Source: Calonectria ilicicola (lineage: Eukaryota > Ascomycota > Sordariomycetes > Hypocreales > Nectriaceae). Taken from it: DNA of 64,000 nt. Below, in pieces: positions 48,249 to 60,600 of this stretch (its first letter is position 1; every line of letters starts with the position of its first letter). The stretch is taken from the NCBI GenBank assembly GCA_020809705.1, contig CP085830.1, positions 2,604,001-2,668,000 on the forward strand, read 5' to 3'. The notes under the pieces are model-generated. The model searched no databases. It saw nothing but the letters and a program-made list of their open reading frames with translations, and was not told where the DNA came from. Made by a program: the position numbers and the translations under genes.

Positions 48249-48664
48249 ATGTTTGCCCTCTCTGAGGAATCCAAGGTGCGCAAAGTTCCACCTCATCGTC
48301 ATCGAGAATTCAACACGCCGAGAATTTCGTTGCTAATGCTTCATGCAGGAGCGCATTGCCAAGCTCATCGACATCTCCCGCGTTGCCATCCACTAGTATG
48401 TTCAAGTTCTGAAATTGTTCTCTCCACGCTCATCCGCTGACTTGATTCCGTAGTGGCTACCTTCCTCTGATCCTCTACCTTGGTACGAATCACGCACGAT
48501 AAGATCGCATCGGCATATCAAGACTAACCTTCCCCAGGCTACACTCGTAGCGACCCTCGACCTTCGGTCATCCGGTATGATTCCCTCTATACGAAGCCAG
48601 CGCCCGGCGTTGAGACATATTCACTAACACTTGTGTGTCCAGCCTTCTCTCTCCCCTCTCCTAA
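48249..48664 (+). CDS. TOM7: Mitochondrial import receptor subunit Tom7
   Basis: Small outer-membrane subunit of the TOM complex that influences TOM assembly and stability. Five tiny exons (48249-48275, 48349-48395, 48454-48482, 48538-48574, 48643-48664) join to 53 residues, the normal Tom7 size. The start FALSEESKERIAKLID is an amphipathic cytosolic part. A single membrane segment follows around HYGYLPLILYLGY, and the short tail ends RPSVIRLLSPLS, which is diagnostic. All four introns are GT-AG and phases agree. No exon exceeds 47 nt, so the gene is invisible to simple ORF searches. Confidence 0.95.
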
Positions 48665-49173
48665 ACATAGAGGCGCCGACCAGACCATGCATGCATTGTA
48701 CATTATTCGAAATGAGAGCAGGATTTGAGCAGAGGCAGCACCACCAGCATTCATGGCGTTGGGACATCATGTGGTATTAATGGCCGGAAATCCGACGTAT
48801 GCTAGGGAGGGGTTGATTGTACTGGGAACGAACAACTTGTATCATCACGCAACACACAAAAGTCATGTCTAAATGACCAAGAAAGCCACTCTTAATTCTT
48901 CAACCACGCTTCTGTCAGTCTAGTTCGGTGCTTGGTCCCGAAGTCGGCCCTGCCACGCCGACATTTTTTCTCGGCCACCAGCGGCAGCAGGCCGGGCCTC
49001 TTGTGACGTCGGTCCGGAAGCTCGGGCTAGTTCGCTAGAGCTCCGCTAAAAAATTGCCCGCGTCCGACTTCTTCACCTTTGTGACATTTAAACCAACAGG
49101 GACTTCCAACTGTCTGCTTCCGCCCGCACAATGTGAACAGGAGCTGCAGCGCCCTTTGTGCTCCCTCATCTTT
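48665..49173. promoter_or_regulatory. TOM7 3' flank and carrier upstream region
   Basis: About 0.5 kb between two genes read in the same direction. It contains the 3' end of TOM7 and the promoter of the mitochondrial carrier. No specific element was recognised. Confidence 0.45.
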
Positions 49174-50172
49174 ATGCCCGAACCCAACCATGCGGGTCTC
49201 TCCCCCGCCGCCATCGAGTCCATCGCCGGCCTCAGCGCCGGCACCATCGCCACCTTGATAGTGCATCCGCTGGACATTGTAAAGACTCGCATGCAAAGTA
49301 GGCAGCCCACGATGGCTTGTTTCTCCCGCCTGCGCCAGGGCTGCAAGGACTAACCATTGTCTTCTTCCCCAGTCTATCGCAGCGCCCACCCCACCGAGGT
49401 CCGTCCAACGACTGTCTCTCTCCTGCGCTCGCTCACAACCAACCCGCAACCGCTCGCCTCGCTGTACCGCGGCCTGACGCCGAACTTGGTCGGCAACGCA
49501 ACCAGCTGGGGCTGCTTCTTCTTCTTCAAGTCCCGCTTCGAGCGCGCCCTCGCTGCGTCCCAGGGCCACCACCGGCCGTCCCCAGGCGACTACTTTGTGG
49601 CCAGCGCCCTCGCCGGCGCCTCGACGACGGCGCTGACAAACCCGATATGGGTGCTCAAGACGCGCATGGTGTCTTCGGACCGTGGCTCTGCCGGGGCCTA
49701 TCCCTCGATGCTGGCGGGCGCGCGCACCATTCTTGCGACTGAAGGCGTGCGAGGCTTCTACCGGGGTCTCGCTGTGTCGCTCATCGGCGTGTCGCACGGC
49801 GCCGTGCAGTTTACAGTGTACGAGCCGGTGAAGCGGTGGTACTACGCCCGGCGACTCCGCCGCCGGGGCATTGACGAGAGCGAGCCCATTACGCCAGAGG
49901 CAACCGTTGCGCTATCCAGCGTCGCCAAGTTAGTCGCCGGAGCTGTGACGTATCCGTACCAGGTGCTACGGAGCCGCCTGCAAAACTACAGGGCAGACGA
50001 GCAGTTTGGTCGAGGGTTCCGCGGCGTGGTGAAGAGGATCTTGGTCGAGGAGGGGATACGGGGCTTCTATCGCGGCTTGGTTCCTGGGGTAATAAGGGTC
50101 ATGCCGGCGACCTGGGTCACGTTTCTAGTGTACGAGAATGTCAAGCATTATCTTCCACAGTGGATTGCATGA
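49174..50172 (+). CDS. FLX1: Mitochondrial carrier, FLX1/folate-FAD type
   Basis: Inner-membrane carrier of 307 residues with three repeats of two helices. Exons are 49174-49297 and 49373-50172. Signature motifs are HPLDIVKTR (from residue 31), NPIWVLKTR (131-139) and YPYQVLRSR in the third repeat. The PIW form in repeat two is characteristic of the nucleotide/folate/FAD branch (Flx1 and folate transporters, also Rim2 and Ndt1), and the N-terminus AAIESIAGLSAGTIATL fits Flx1-like proteins. Flx1 exports or imports FAD across the inner membrane in yeast. Within this branch I cannot exclude a folate or NAD carrier by eye. GC-rich codon use differs from the AT-rich DNA that begins soon after. The long ORF on the opposite strand is a shadow. 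Confidence 0.86.
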
Positions 50173-50713
50173 AGGCGTTTTTGTTTTCCCGAAAAGGAGC
50201 GCATATCATAGACGATGCATGAATGGTTGGTTGGCGTTGGACGGTGAATAGACAGCACAATGCTCATTCTTCAATTCCACTCGGCATTTTGATAGACTGG
50301 AATTGCTCATTGTGTCCAAACGTTTTGCTGTTCTTATAGCAATATGACTTTTCAAGATACCTTCGAACGCCCAGGCTATTAATCGCCAAAAAGTTCCCTC
50401 AATCTTTGTCAATACCCCCAATATAGTGCTTTCGTGCCAACCATCGACCAAACAATCAATAGAAAATGCGCTTTGGACAACAATACAGCATATAGCTAGA
50501 GCTTTCAATGAATTAGATAACCCCAGGTCTTGAACTAAAATTGTAGTGGCACCGAAAAAGTTTCGCTCTGTCACTTGGCATATATCGTCTCCCTTGCAAT
50601 TTGGGAATTCTCAGCCATTAAATATTAATACTAAAAATGAATAACTTAAAATATGTATTATCAGTAATGTTCTTTTAAGAAAAAAAAACTGTTTGGCCTA
50701 GTTGAAAAACAAA

Positions 50714-50784
50714 TAGCGGGCTCAACCGGTATTCCTCCAAGGAACCTCAGAACCACAAAGGTGGCACTTCAACAACTTTACTTA
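50714..50784 (-). repeat. Dispersed repeat, copy B (AT-rich island 2)
   Basis: The reverse complement matches 26978-27057 (42 of 54 core positions, differences mostly transitions). Flanks on both sides are too diverged to align by eye. Confidence 0.65.
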
Positions 50785-52012
50785 GATTTTATGATTTGCC
50801 CGACTAAAAAACAATCAACTTGATCCTCGATACAACATAGCCTTGATTTCTCTTTTTTTTTACTTGTGTATTTTGAAACAACAAATATGTACTGGAAAAT
50901 ATATCGCAAAAACCAGTGACTGGGTGACTCACCGAAACTTTTTCTCTTGCATCGCTCAACTTGGCAGAGTATTTAAATGCAACTTCTCATCAAGGCTACT
51001 TATTAGAAATTATGTGTGCAATTTGACAGTCACTATTGATCTTTTCTGCATCCTCAGCTTACAGTCCTTTCCAAGAGAATAGGGGGGCGCAGTTTGGATA
51101 ATTTTTTGTCTCTTGGGTTCTCTTCCTCCTAAAGCACTCGATACCTATTCACCCTTCTCGCCACTAGCTTTATCAGGGCGTTTAATCGCAATTCCTGTGT
51201 CTTGGAAGGTGTGTGGGGTTTGGTGATGTGTTCTTTTTTTCTTGGTCCAGAAATCAAGATCCTGCTATCACAAAAGGCGGCTCGATCCCGATATATCATC
51301 GCGTTGCAACAGTGATTCTGTGCTCTTTTGGTAGTACTTGTCTAATTCTACATTCAGGAAGCAAAATATCACAATCAAATTTTGTCTTTGAAGTCACACG
51401 GTGGTTATCACAACTCAAATCACATCACTATGAGACATGACTCCCAAAGTAAGTCCCGCATTCTTTGCAAGACGAGCAAGGGGTCATCCGCCTTTTTCTT
51501 TACCTTTTTACTGTCTTTCTATCTATTTAGCCATTATTTTTATCCACTTTTGTCTGTTGACGAGCTCTAATTGGCTACGCCACTTGCTGGTGATGTAAAT
51601 TGGCTATGGAATAGAGTAATAAGTAACTATTATAGGTAAATAAACTAATTGTATTGCATTAGTTATGAATTGGTTTATTCTTCTTCAGCTTCTTTATTGA
51701 GAGACGGTGGTTGAGCCATTGTTGCCAGTTTCTTTGTTGCGAGCAGTTTAGCAATATATACGGCTTAGCTTTATCCTAATCTCTTTAATCACTCCCTATT
51801 CTAGCTCTTATTAAGCCAGTTTCTTCTCGATCATTAAAATATCGATAGAAACCCCCAGTTCAGTGAAGTCGTGGAGCTACGTCAATCACCTCGCGCTCAC
51901 AACCTTGGGCTCAGTCGTGCCTATTCACCTTTTTTGTTCTCTATCTCTCTTCTTGGCTTTGTTTTACATTCTGTCTGCTTTTTCTTTCGCCGTGTCGCAT
52001 CCGCGCCAGTTA

Positions 52013-52465
52013 TGACAAACGTCGGTGACGAAGTATATCATCATGGCAAGCACCCAGCATTGTTACTTGGTACAAGTATGAGTATCTCATAGTCATTGGG
52101 CAACGTCTAAATACGTATTACGTTTTTTTACCCATATCCATACTACGTTGGCTCTGTGAATCACTGATGAGACCGTGCTATTGTCAAGGTTAGACATCGT
52201 CGACACAAAGCTTGAATGCAAGGGGTCAAAGAGGCTGGGGGGCGTTTTCAACCTGCTGCATGTGCAGTTTGCACGTGGTTCTAAGGAGACGCAAGGGATA
52301 TGTGATCCTGAAGTTCTCAAGACCTTGAAGAAACCATATTCTTCATGGTCTGAATTACCAGTTTCTCGCCTAAGCTGTCGTGTCATACAACCACATGGCA
52401 GTGTCAGACAGACAGAAAAAACGTGTTGCTCAAACCTCATCAAACCGCGCACACTTCAAAAATGA
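52013..52465 (+). pseudogene. Possible degraded gene in AT-rich island 2
   Basis: An ATG at 52013 opens a frame reading MTNVGDEVYHHGKHPALLLG that is followed by a GTATGA donor near 52078. A plausible acceptor near 52188 would join it to an ORF reading LDIVDTKLECKGSKRL and ending at 52465. Further fragments in other frames (to about 52853) look like continuation with shifts. I do not recognise a family. It could be the remains of an inactivated gene or chance ORFs. Confidence 0.25.
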
Positions 52466-54578
52466 GACAATATGCACTTCCCACCTAAAACACATTCCAA
52501 TTCAAGCTTTTTACACGTGCCACTGGCCATTCATGTGCAGGATCTTGCATGACATGACCGATTGTGTGAAGCCAACACCACGACTGAGCTACCCTATACA
52601 TTTTTGCGATGTCATCACGAAATCTGAGACATCAAAACAACATCTAAAAACCACTGCAACTTAGCATTTGGAAGCCATTGGGTTTCAAAAATTCGCTATA
52701 TGGATTTGCAGCTCCTTATTCTATGCTAATGGGGGTTTAAAAGAATTTGAACTTGACTCATTACACATCAATTTCACGGGATTTCATCACGACAGACCTC
52801 TGCCAACACGTTCTTTCATGGCAACACGCGACTTTGACACGCCGCAAAGTTAATAATGGTTCGTATTCTGTCAGGAACGAATTATAAATCAATTATTAAG
52901 GTGTTCAATATCATACAACCTAGATCTTAACAGACGTTCCCCAGACGAAAACCAACCGGGGAATCAGGCTACAGATGGGATGACATATGGACCCTTTCCG
53001 ATCCCTCCCGCCGCATTACCCTAGACAAAACACACACACAGGAGGACCAACTCCGTTGTTGTCCAGGGTCTCGATTCCAAAGCGGCAGTTCAGGGCACGG
53101 GAATCGGGCACATACCCTTACATCCGGTTTGCCGGAAAAGAGAAAAGATAACCGCCTCGCCGTGTTAATTCCGCACCTTGTTGGCTACGTTCCTGGACTG
53201 AAAACAATCAGGAAAAAAGAGACGAGACGAAACAAGGACTCGATGCCCCTGTCCGTGACGCCATGAAAACTTCACATTCGGAACAAAACCCCATGTAGGT
53301 AAAAATCCAGACTCATCCTAAAAAAGTTGTTGGCGGTTACGGATTCCATGGACGAGATCTTTTCTCCTCCGTGCTCAATCACCGCACACTCAAGGGTGCA
53401 TCCGACGTACACCCCATCCCCATCAGGCCTAAACGAGGATCAGTCCATTTACACCCAGTCACAAAATTTTTTTTTGCTGGGGAGTTGACAATGGAGCAAA
53501 GAGAAAAAAAAAAATCTCAACAAGGGCATTCCAATTAATTCAGACGATTGGGCTCCCGGACCCGTTTGCTGAAAAAGTACCGGAACGAGGGCCCTTGTAA
53601 ACCACAACGTTAGTATCGCACACAAACTCTAGATCCTCCAGCTGAGGCGCATTGCTCCATCATTCAGCTTGCGCCTGAGTCCGAGCCCTCGCAGCCCGCC
53701 GGATTGAGTCCCACGATGCCTACTTGAGCACCGCAGCAAGGCGATCTCCGACCGTGTTTGCGCGTCAAGGCGGTCAAAGGAGGGTCATGGAGGAGCAATG
53801 TGACGTGCTGAGGATATTGATTAACCCCTGGATAATCACTTGCGTGATGCGCCTGAGCGGCGAAGAACTCTCTACGCCGCATCGGGACCGTATTGAACCG
53901 TGGGGGATGATACGCAACACATGGGATGAGCCTTGACGTTGCCTTGAACGACTGCTTTTGGCCCCAAATATAGACAGAAACTCCAGGGTTAACTCTGAAA
54001 AGTGACAGACACATCTTTGCGCTTCGGGCTGCACGTAATTAAATCACACCTCAAACGTACAAATTCTCCACTTGACCTGAATTTCACATTTTAAGTCTGC
54101 GACGATGTTCCTTCATTCTGGTCTCCACAGGCAATCATCATAACAAGTCTCCACGGTTCAGGGCGGATGACAGAGTCAGATGTCCATGTGGGAGAGGGGC
54201 ACAGAGGCTGTCGAGGGGTTATCGTGGGCCTGAGGGGCCGATAGAAACCCGATCGATGGCAGCTACAGAAAGCAAGCATGATTGAAGGCCCATAAGGTTC
54301 GATGCATCGCATTTTCTACGCCCAATCGCCGGAAGAAGAAAAAAAAACTACAGGGGATTGTCCCCAGTCCCGAAAAGAGTCGGCCCCCCTGGCGGCCTCG
54401 TGCTGCAGCTGGGGTCAAGACCCCAGAAGAGGCATTCGAACCGATAACCGTAAATGGAAGAGTTTGCGAACGACGAACGGGACGAGCCGACGTTGACAGG
54501 CAAGGCGCTGACTGTCATTGGATCTCCCCAGACCCTCAAATCCTCTCAGATGGGTCGCCATTACCCTTTGTCGCCTTG

Positions 54579-54612
54579 CCCTGGAGTTTGCCCTGGAGTT
54601 TGCCCTGGAGTC
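54579..54612. repeat. Short 12-bp tandem repeat
   Basis: The unit ccctggagtttg occurs almost three times in a row. This is simple tandem duplication in non-coding DNA. Confidence 0.8.
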
Positions 54613-57600
54613 TAGCTGGAGGGGAATATTAGGGCTTGAGGACGTCACTACCAGGTTGCCTTGGAATTCCTCGACAAGGAGGGCAACGAGTGGACGAGAA
54701 GGCGTCTCTGACGGGAAGGCGAAGGCACGGGATGACGGCGAGATGGACTAGCATCCGTGGGGTAGGGGAGGTTTGATCGGTGGTCGAGATTGCGGAGGAT
54801 GGTCAGGGGTCGTGGAAATCGACGACGCAACGGGAGGTTACAAGAGACAAGAGGAGATATCTTGGGAAGCTGAATCTTAGTAGACATGGGTCACACTCGT
54901 AGACGCAGGGGAGAAATGACGAAGACGATTTGCCTGCATCGAGGATGATCCTCTCGCGCGATGTAACCCCAACACCTGGTCCCGACCCTGGTTTGCCAAA
55001 CAAGAGCACTTGCACCCAGTTCAGCAGGATCCAAACGTCAGGAATAGCACGGCTGCCATCCGCCACGCCACAGCGCCACAGCACACTGTGAATGACATGA
55101 ATCAAAGATCTTGTCAATCAGTCAACTCGAGGCCGCCCGGGCGCGATAGGTCTCGAATGTGCGCCGATGAACTGTTCGTGGCTGACTGAGCCAGAGTGAA
55201 AGTGAAACCAGTTCTGGGCCCCCGGGAGACATGGCGAGAGCCCCTTGGATTCCGCCACGCCGCTCTGTTTTACAGCAAAACGGTCAATCTCTGCTCGTAT
55301 CTGGGCAAACGGTGGCCTTGGCCGTGGCCGACGCTTTTCGGACCCTCCTTACGATGCTGGCCTTGGACTATCAAAGTTTGCCCCCCTCCAAAGCCCCATG
55401 AAGCTTCTCGCTGGTCGCATCTCACAAAATCGATTTCAACTCTGAGCGTCTCGAGCGGATCTGGGTGTGTAGGGGGCTCGGCGGACCCTGTCGGGTGGCC
55501 ATGGATCGAGCGCTCGTATTGCAACATGATCTTGTGAGGCAAGAGCAGCGAGAGGAAACAACAATAGAGACAGGGTGCTGATCGTGCAGGGTCCTAGGGG
55601 TGTATCCAGCTTCATTCATTGTTGAATGGTGGTGAGTCAAACATATGCCCCCAGTGTGAAGGAATTTGAGCATCTGTGGTGCCTGAACGACTCTGCTGTT
55701 ACCACGGTACTAGGAGCTGGGAGATCTGACTATCCTATCGCGGAACTCCCTTGGGTGCCGTGATCTCGGTCCAGCTTGCTTTGGATTCTTTGGTCTTGTT
55801 GGGGAGGGGTGGTCGAGGTTGCACTCGTGGCTGAGATGTGGTTACAACAGTGATGGTGGCACGCCCGGTACCCGGTTCGTCAGCTTTCTCTCTCTCGATC
55901 TCCAGCGCCTGCATCAAGCATCAGGATCGGGACCGTCGCAAGCCGCGCGGTGCTGCAGTGCGCTGCAGAGCAAGCCACGGCCGATGTCTTGGGACCGACC
56001 GCCAATGCAACCCCCGCCTGGGAGGGTTTGTTTAGAATATCCCAGCACGGTTCCTAAACTGAGATATGACGGGAGAATGACGGCCGACACACTGACACCA
56101 TGCGAGAGCGCGTGCGAGAGTGTATATACACGCGGTCTGGCATCTCGACCAGGGAAGTGTGGCCTTGGACAGGGGAGGGGGGTAGGGCCCCAAGGGGGAG
56201 TAGAGAACAGAGACTGGTCATGGATGAAAGACAAACATGCCCTAAAGGGCCTCAGACCACGTCTATGGCGCCTAAGAAGGATAATTCATCGCTCACGGAG
56301 CCATGTGGGTGAGATGCGTCGGTTTCAATGAGTTGGGATCGGAGCGGGCGACGGGTGGGGATGGCGTCGCCGGGAGCTGTTCCGTTCGGGAAGGGCATGG
56401 CATCCCCATGGGAGGCGGCACGACGAGGGTGAGGGGGGAGGGGGGAAAGCGCAAAGAGATGACATGAGGGTGGATGATGATGATGATGGAGGGGAGGGTT
56501 GGAGCAGCACAAGAACATGTCGGAGCGTGGAGGGTGTGGCGGGGTGAGGCTTCGGTGAAAGGTCCAGACAAAGATGGGGAGGGTGCATCCGGCACCTGTC
56601 CGCGAAACCACCACCATTAACAACCACAGGAAGTCATAACAGACATGGACATGGGCCTGGCCCTGGAGTCTTCCTTGATAGGCACGGGAAGCCGAGCTGC
56701 CAGAGGTACATGCGTGCTGAAGGGTGGGAGTGATGGTAGTGAGAGTAGTGGTGGTGGTGGTGGTGATCGTCGGGGACACGGAGCAAGATGATGTCAAGTT
56801 GAGATCTAACTGCAAGACCTCAAGGGAAAGAGACGCGGTGCGGCATGGCGATGGAGGCGTCGGCTGGTTCTGGCGCTGGCGTTGGCGCCATGTAGCCAAG
56901 CATCCCGTTTGTTGTTTGTCTCTTGCGCGTAGTGTCGGGTGGGTGCTGGAGGAGACGCGGCATGTGCCATTCCCGGCCGTTCCTGAATCGAATCTATCAC
57001 ATCTGCTATCCGCCCGCTCCATAAGGTAACTATAGTCGGAATATCGTACAGTAGTCTGGTGTTGCGCCTAACTTCATAAGATCGATGTATGTGGTGTGGT
57101 GTGGTGTGCGTGTGCGTGTGCAAGTCCAGGTATCGTGGCGCCTGCGACTACGTTGTGTTGCGTCGAGCTGCATTGTTTCCGCGCTTACGCTACTGTCACC
57201 AACTGTCAAAATGTGGTGCAAGGTCTGTGTGCTGATTAGTGTCATGGCTCAGCGATCTGGCCCCTCTGGTACCTAGACTGAATCAAAGTATCGGGGCTTC
57301 TTTTTTTTTTTTACTTATTCTCCCAAGCTTCACTTAGTGGAGGGGCGCACTGTTATTTTGGCAGCTGAGCACTGCAGTAGCAGCATGTCGTGGAGGGGGG
57401 GCGCGGCCTGTGGCTCAGGCGCATACACCCAATAGCTGGCTCAAACACCACAATTCGTCGCACCAAAGTGAGGTCAATGACTTAGATTTAGAGCCTCTTA
57501 GGGTTGAGAATCCCATAAGCGCGACTTCCCATAGGGCCCAAGTCAGTATTCGCCCCGGCCGTATGTCTCTGGCCCCATATATGCCATGCAATGTATGTCT

Positions 57601-60600
57601 CTCTTTCAGCATGGAGCCGGCGAATGTCCGCAATACTTTACATTGCATTATCGGAGTCAGTAACTGCTGTATCGGTATCTGTACGCTCGGACTCTGCAGC
57701 CCACTTGCCCAGTTCTTTTTTTCTTCTAGCTAGCTTGTGTTTGTGCGCTGCCGTCCATAAAATTGATGGGCCGTTAGTTGTCTGTCTTGGTTGATACCGT
57801 CCTCGTGATACGCATAAGCAGGCGGCGAACTACTGCAAGCGAACATGCCCCAGCTGAGCTGCCATCCCATAGCCCACAATACGCGAGAATATGGAGACAA
57901 CGAGCTCAGAGGCGCCGTTCATCCCCTAAATTAATAGTACATTGCTGATCCAGCATCCAAAGTGCATGCGTGCCGTCTCAGTAAAAACAAAAAGTGTCGC
58001 TTCATCGGACCATTTTCCCATACCTGTGAGACTAAGACGCACCTTGGGAGATCACGACGCGGCCCAGACCAAACATTAGCCCTTCGTCCCGTCTCCAAGG
58101 CACCGCACGCGATAGTTGCTGTTCGAACAGCTCGGCAAATCCCATTCTGGACACAATTGCATTCGAATCAACGCCAGGATACTCCGAACCATGCCCGGAG
58201 CGCCCAATCCGCCCCACGGGTCCAGTTGTTTTGCATTTGGACCCAGAACACGTTCACTGAAGGAGTCAACCATTGGGACCACCGCAACGGCAGAGACAAC
58301 AGACGCAGCCAAGCATGACAGCCCAAGTAAGTTATTGATAGACAGACAAATTTCTCCACACTTTATTTGCTCCTGGCGCAAGTTTCTACCGGCTTCCCTT
58401 CATCGTATTGAGATTAGCGGTGGCGGCCATGTGTCACCATCAACGTGCCGCATCGGACCTCTCCTTTGGTAACTGGCCGCAGGATCGCCGGATCATCTTG
58501 ATGGGTCTAAGGGAGAATAGTGCATCACGATGCGGCACAAGAAGCATAAGACTCATGAACTGGCTGTGCGCTAGTGATTCTCGTCCTGTTTCGAACCCAA
58601 ATCGGGCGATGTGCCGCGCATTCCCCAAAATATATTGTAAGCCTAGAAACATGATGGCTGTCGCTGAATCCTCTACAATCCAACCAAGACGCGCACCAAT
58701 GACCTGGTGGCTTCGTGGCCGCTGGCCTGGACTGCTCCGCCTATCAGAGCCGCGCCTGAGCTCAGCAAGGGGGGCGTCTAGCTCCCGCCCTCCCGCTCCT
58801 AGGGACCAGAAACGCGGCAACTGACACACACCAAAAAAAAAATAAAACAAAAAAAGAAAAGGAAAATAGAAAAAAGAAGTTCTGACTGTTAACGGAAAAT
58901 GAGGGGCCAAGACACGGGAGATAGTAAAGAAAACTAAAAAGCAACACCTCGGTGCCGTGTCTCCGGAAATATGACCCAGTTATCCATGTGTCCGTCATTG
59001 GTATTCCCACTCCCGGTGGTGTGGCTGATGCAAACATCTTTCATTGCTTTGCTCCAGCATCTAGGGAGGGGGCACGACATGGAGGGCATGCGCAATGATG
59101 ATAGTGCTTGGATTGTGAAATAAAGATACGACACGGGGAATAGATTGACTACCAAACAATTTTCCTCGCGAGAGGATCAACAGGGACCAGGTTCCGGAAA
59201 TAGGCAGGTAAAGTCAGATTCGGAAACAGGGCTCTCGGTTATGCCAGAAATTTCAGCCTCAACCTCAGATAGTGGTCATCATTGCTTCGAGCTGAGCGGC
59301 ACCCTGGCTTGGCGGATGCGACCAGTAACCCCGACAGTGCCGGATCTCATCTTGGGAAATCTCTGCGGCGGGCCGGTCGGGGTGGGGGAGAGAGGATCAT
59401 GGGTTGCAACAGTCCCAGAGGCCAGCGGCTCGACTCTGGTGACGCTCTTCCAAGCCTGGGAGGGGGGCAAAGAGGCCCAATGAAACCAGGTTGCGAGTGA
59501 ACCTAAGCCGTAGGAAGCTGTAGTGGTGACGGGGTTAGTCGCGCCTAAGGCGGGCAAATGATACAGTGGGTGCCAAGAAAATGACGAGGGGTCTGATTTG
59601 CGGTGCATTGGTTGTATGTGACGGGGAGTAAAAAATGACAGATCGATAATCGCGGGGCCAAAGAAGAGGAGGATTCAGGTTGAGACGTACACCAGCAGCT
59701 GGCGACGGCCAAGCCGACTTACACACGTACATGGACGTGGGTCTAATCACAGGTCTAAACAGGCCGAGATAACGGCACCAAGTGATAATCGGTCACAGGC
59801 GCATAGGAGAGCAGTAGCCCGAGAGTCATTGCGGATTCAGGGTCTAGTCCTGGGGAAGGAGATTAGAGGACTGAGACAAAACCATGCAACAGTCACGAAT
59901 CAATCCGCATTAGTAGCTAGACAAGCACTGCTGGATCGGGTCCCACTTTAGCTGGGTAATGGTTCGCAGCATTTGTTGTCATGATATGAATTACTGGCGA
60001 CAACCACGGCACGCGAGTGTGGGTAGGTTTTGCAATAAACTGTGTTACATCACATCACAGACACGGGACAAGCAACTAAACAAAAGGAAAAAGCCGACAT
60101 CCAGTAGTCAAACCCTTCCACTGGTACTGGTGGTGTCTCCCAGTACTTGGGAAATGACCTGCCTACCCTATGCCCCCCCTCCCCTCTGTCACCAACCAAG
60201 AATTGCCCCCTGCTAAGAGGAAAAAAAAAAGAGCCCGCGTTAGATCAATGCAAGCTGCAGTGCCACAAAGTCGCTTGGCTGCATGGCAGCGAACTTGCTT
60301 GCACTTGCACCACCAACCGGCCAGCCAGCAGCACGCCCGACAGGACGATCGTCGTTCGCGGCCCCCTCCCATCCCACACACATCTAACTACATCATGCAT
60401 CTTGTATCCCTTGCCTCGATCCTGCGGTCGCTCTCAGACATTGATGATGACGACTCACAACCAAGACGGAATGCCTGAACTGAGACCTCCGGGGACCGGC
60501 TGGCCGGCACCCCGCTCCAATAACTCCCAGAGGGTGACGTTGGGCTGCAAGGCACAATGCGACGCAAAGTGCGCTATGGTTGGGAGACAACAGCTAGAGA

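Noticed and set aside
49027..49797. 256-codon - strand ORF
   Set aside because: Antisense to the FLX1-like carrier in GC-rich DNA, with no recognisable domain.
56252..57022. 256-codon - strand ORF with Thr, His and Pro runs
   Set aside because: Low complexity from GGT/GAT repeats; no domain and no supporting splice or start context.
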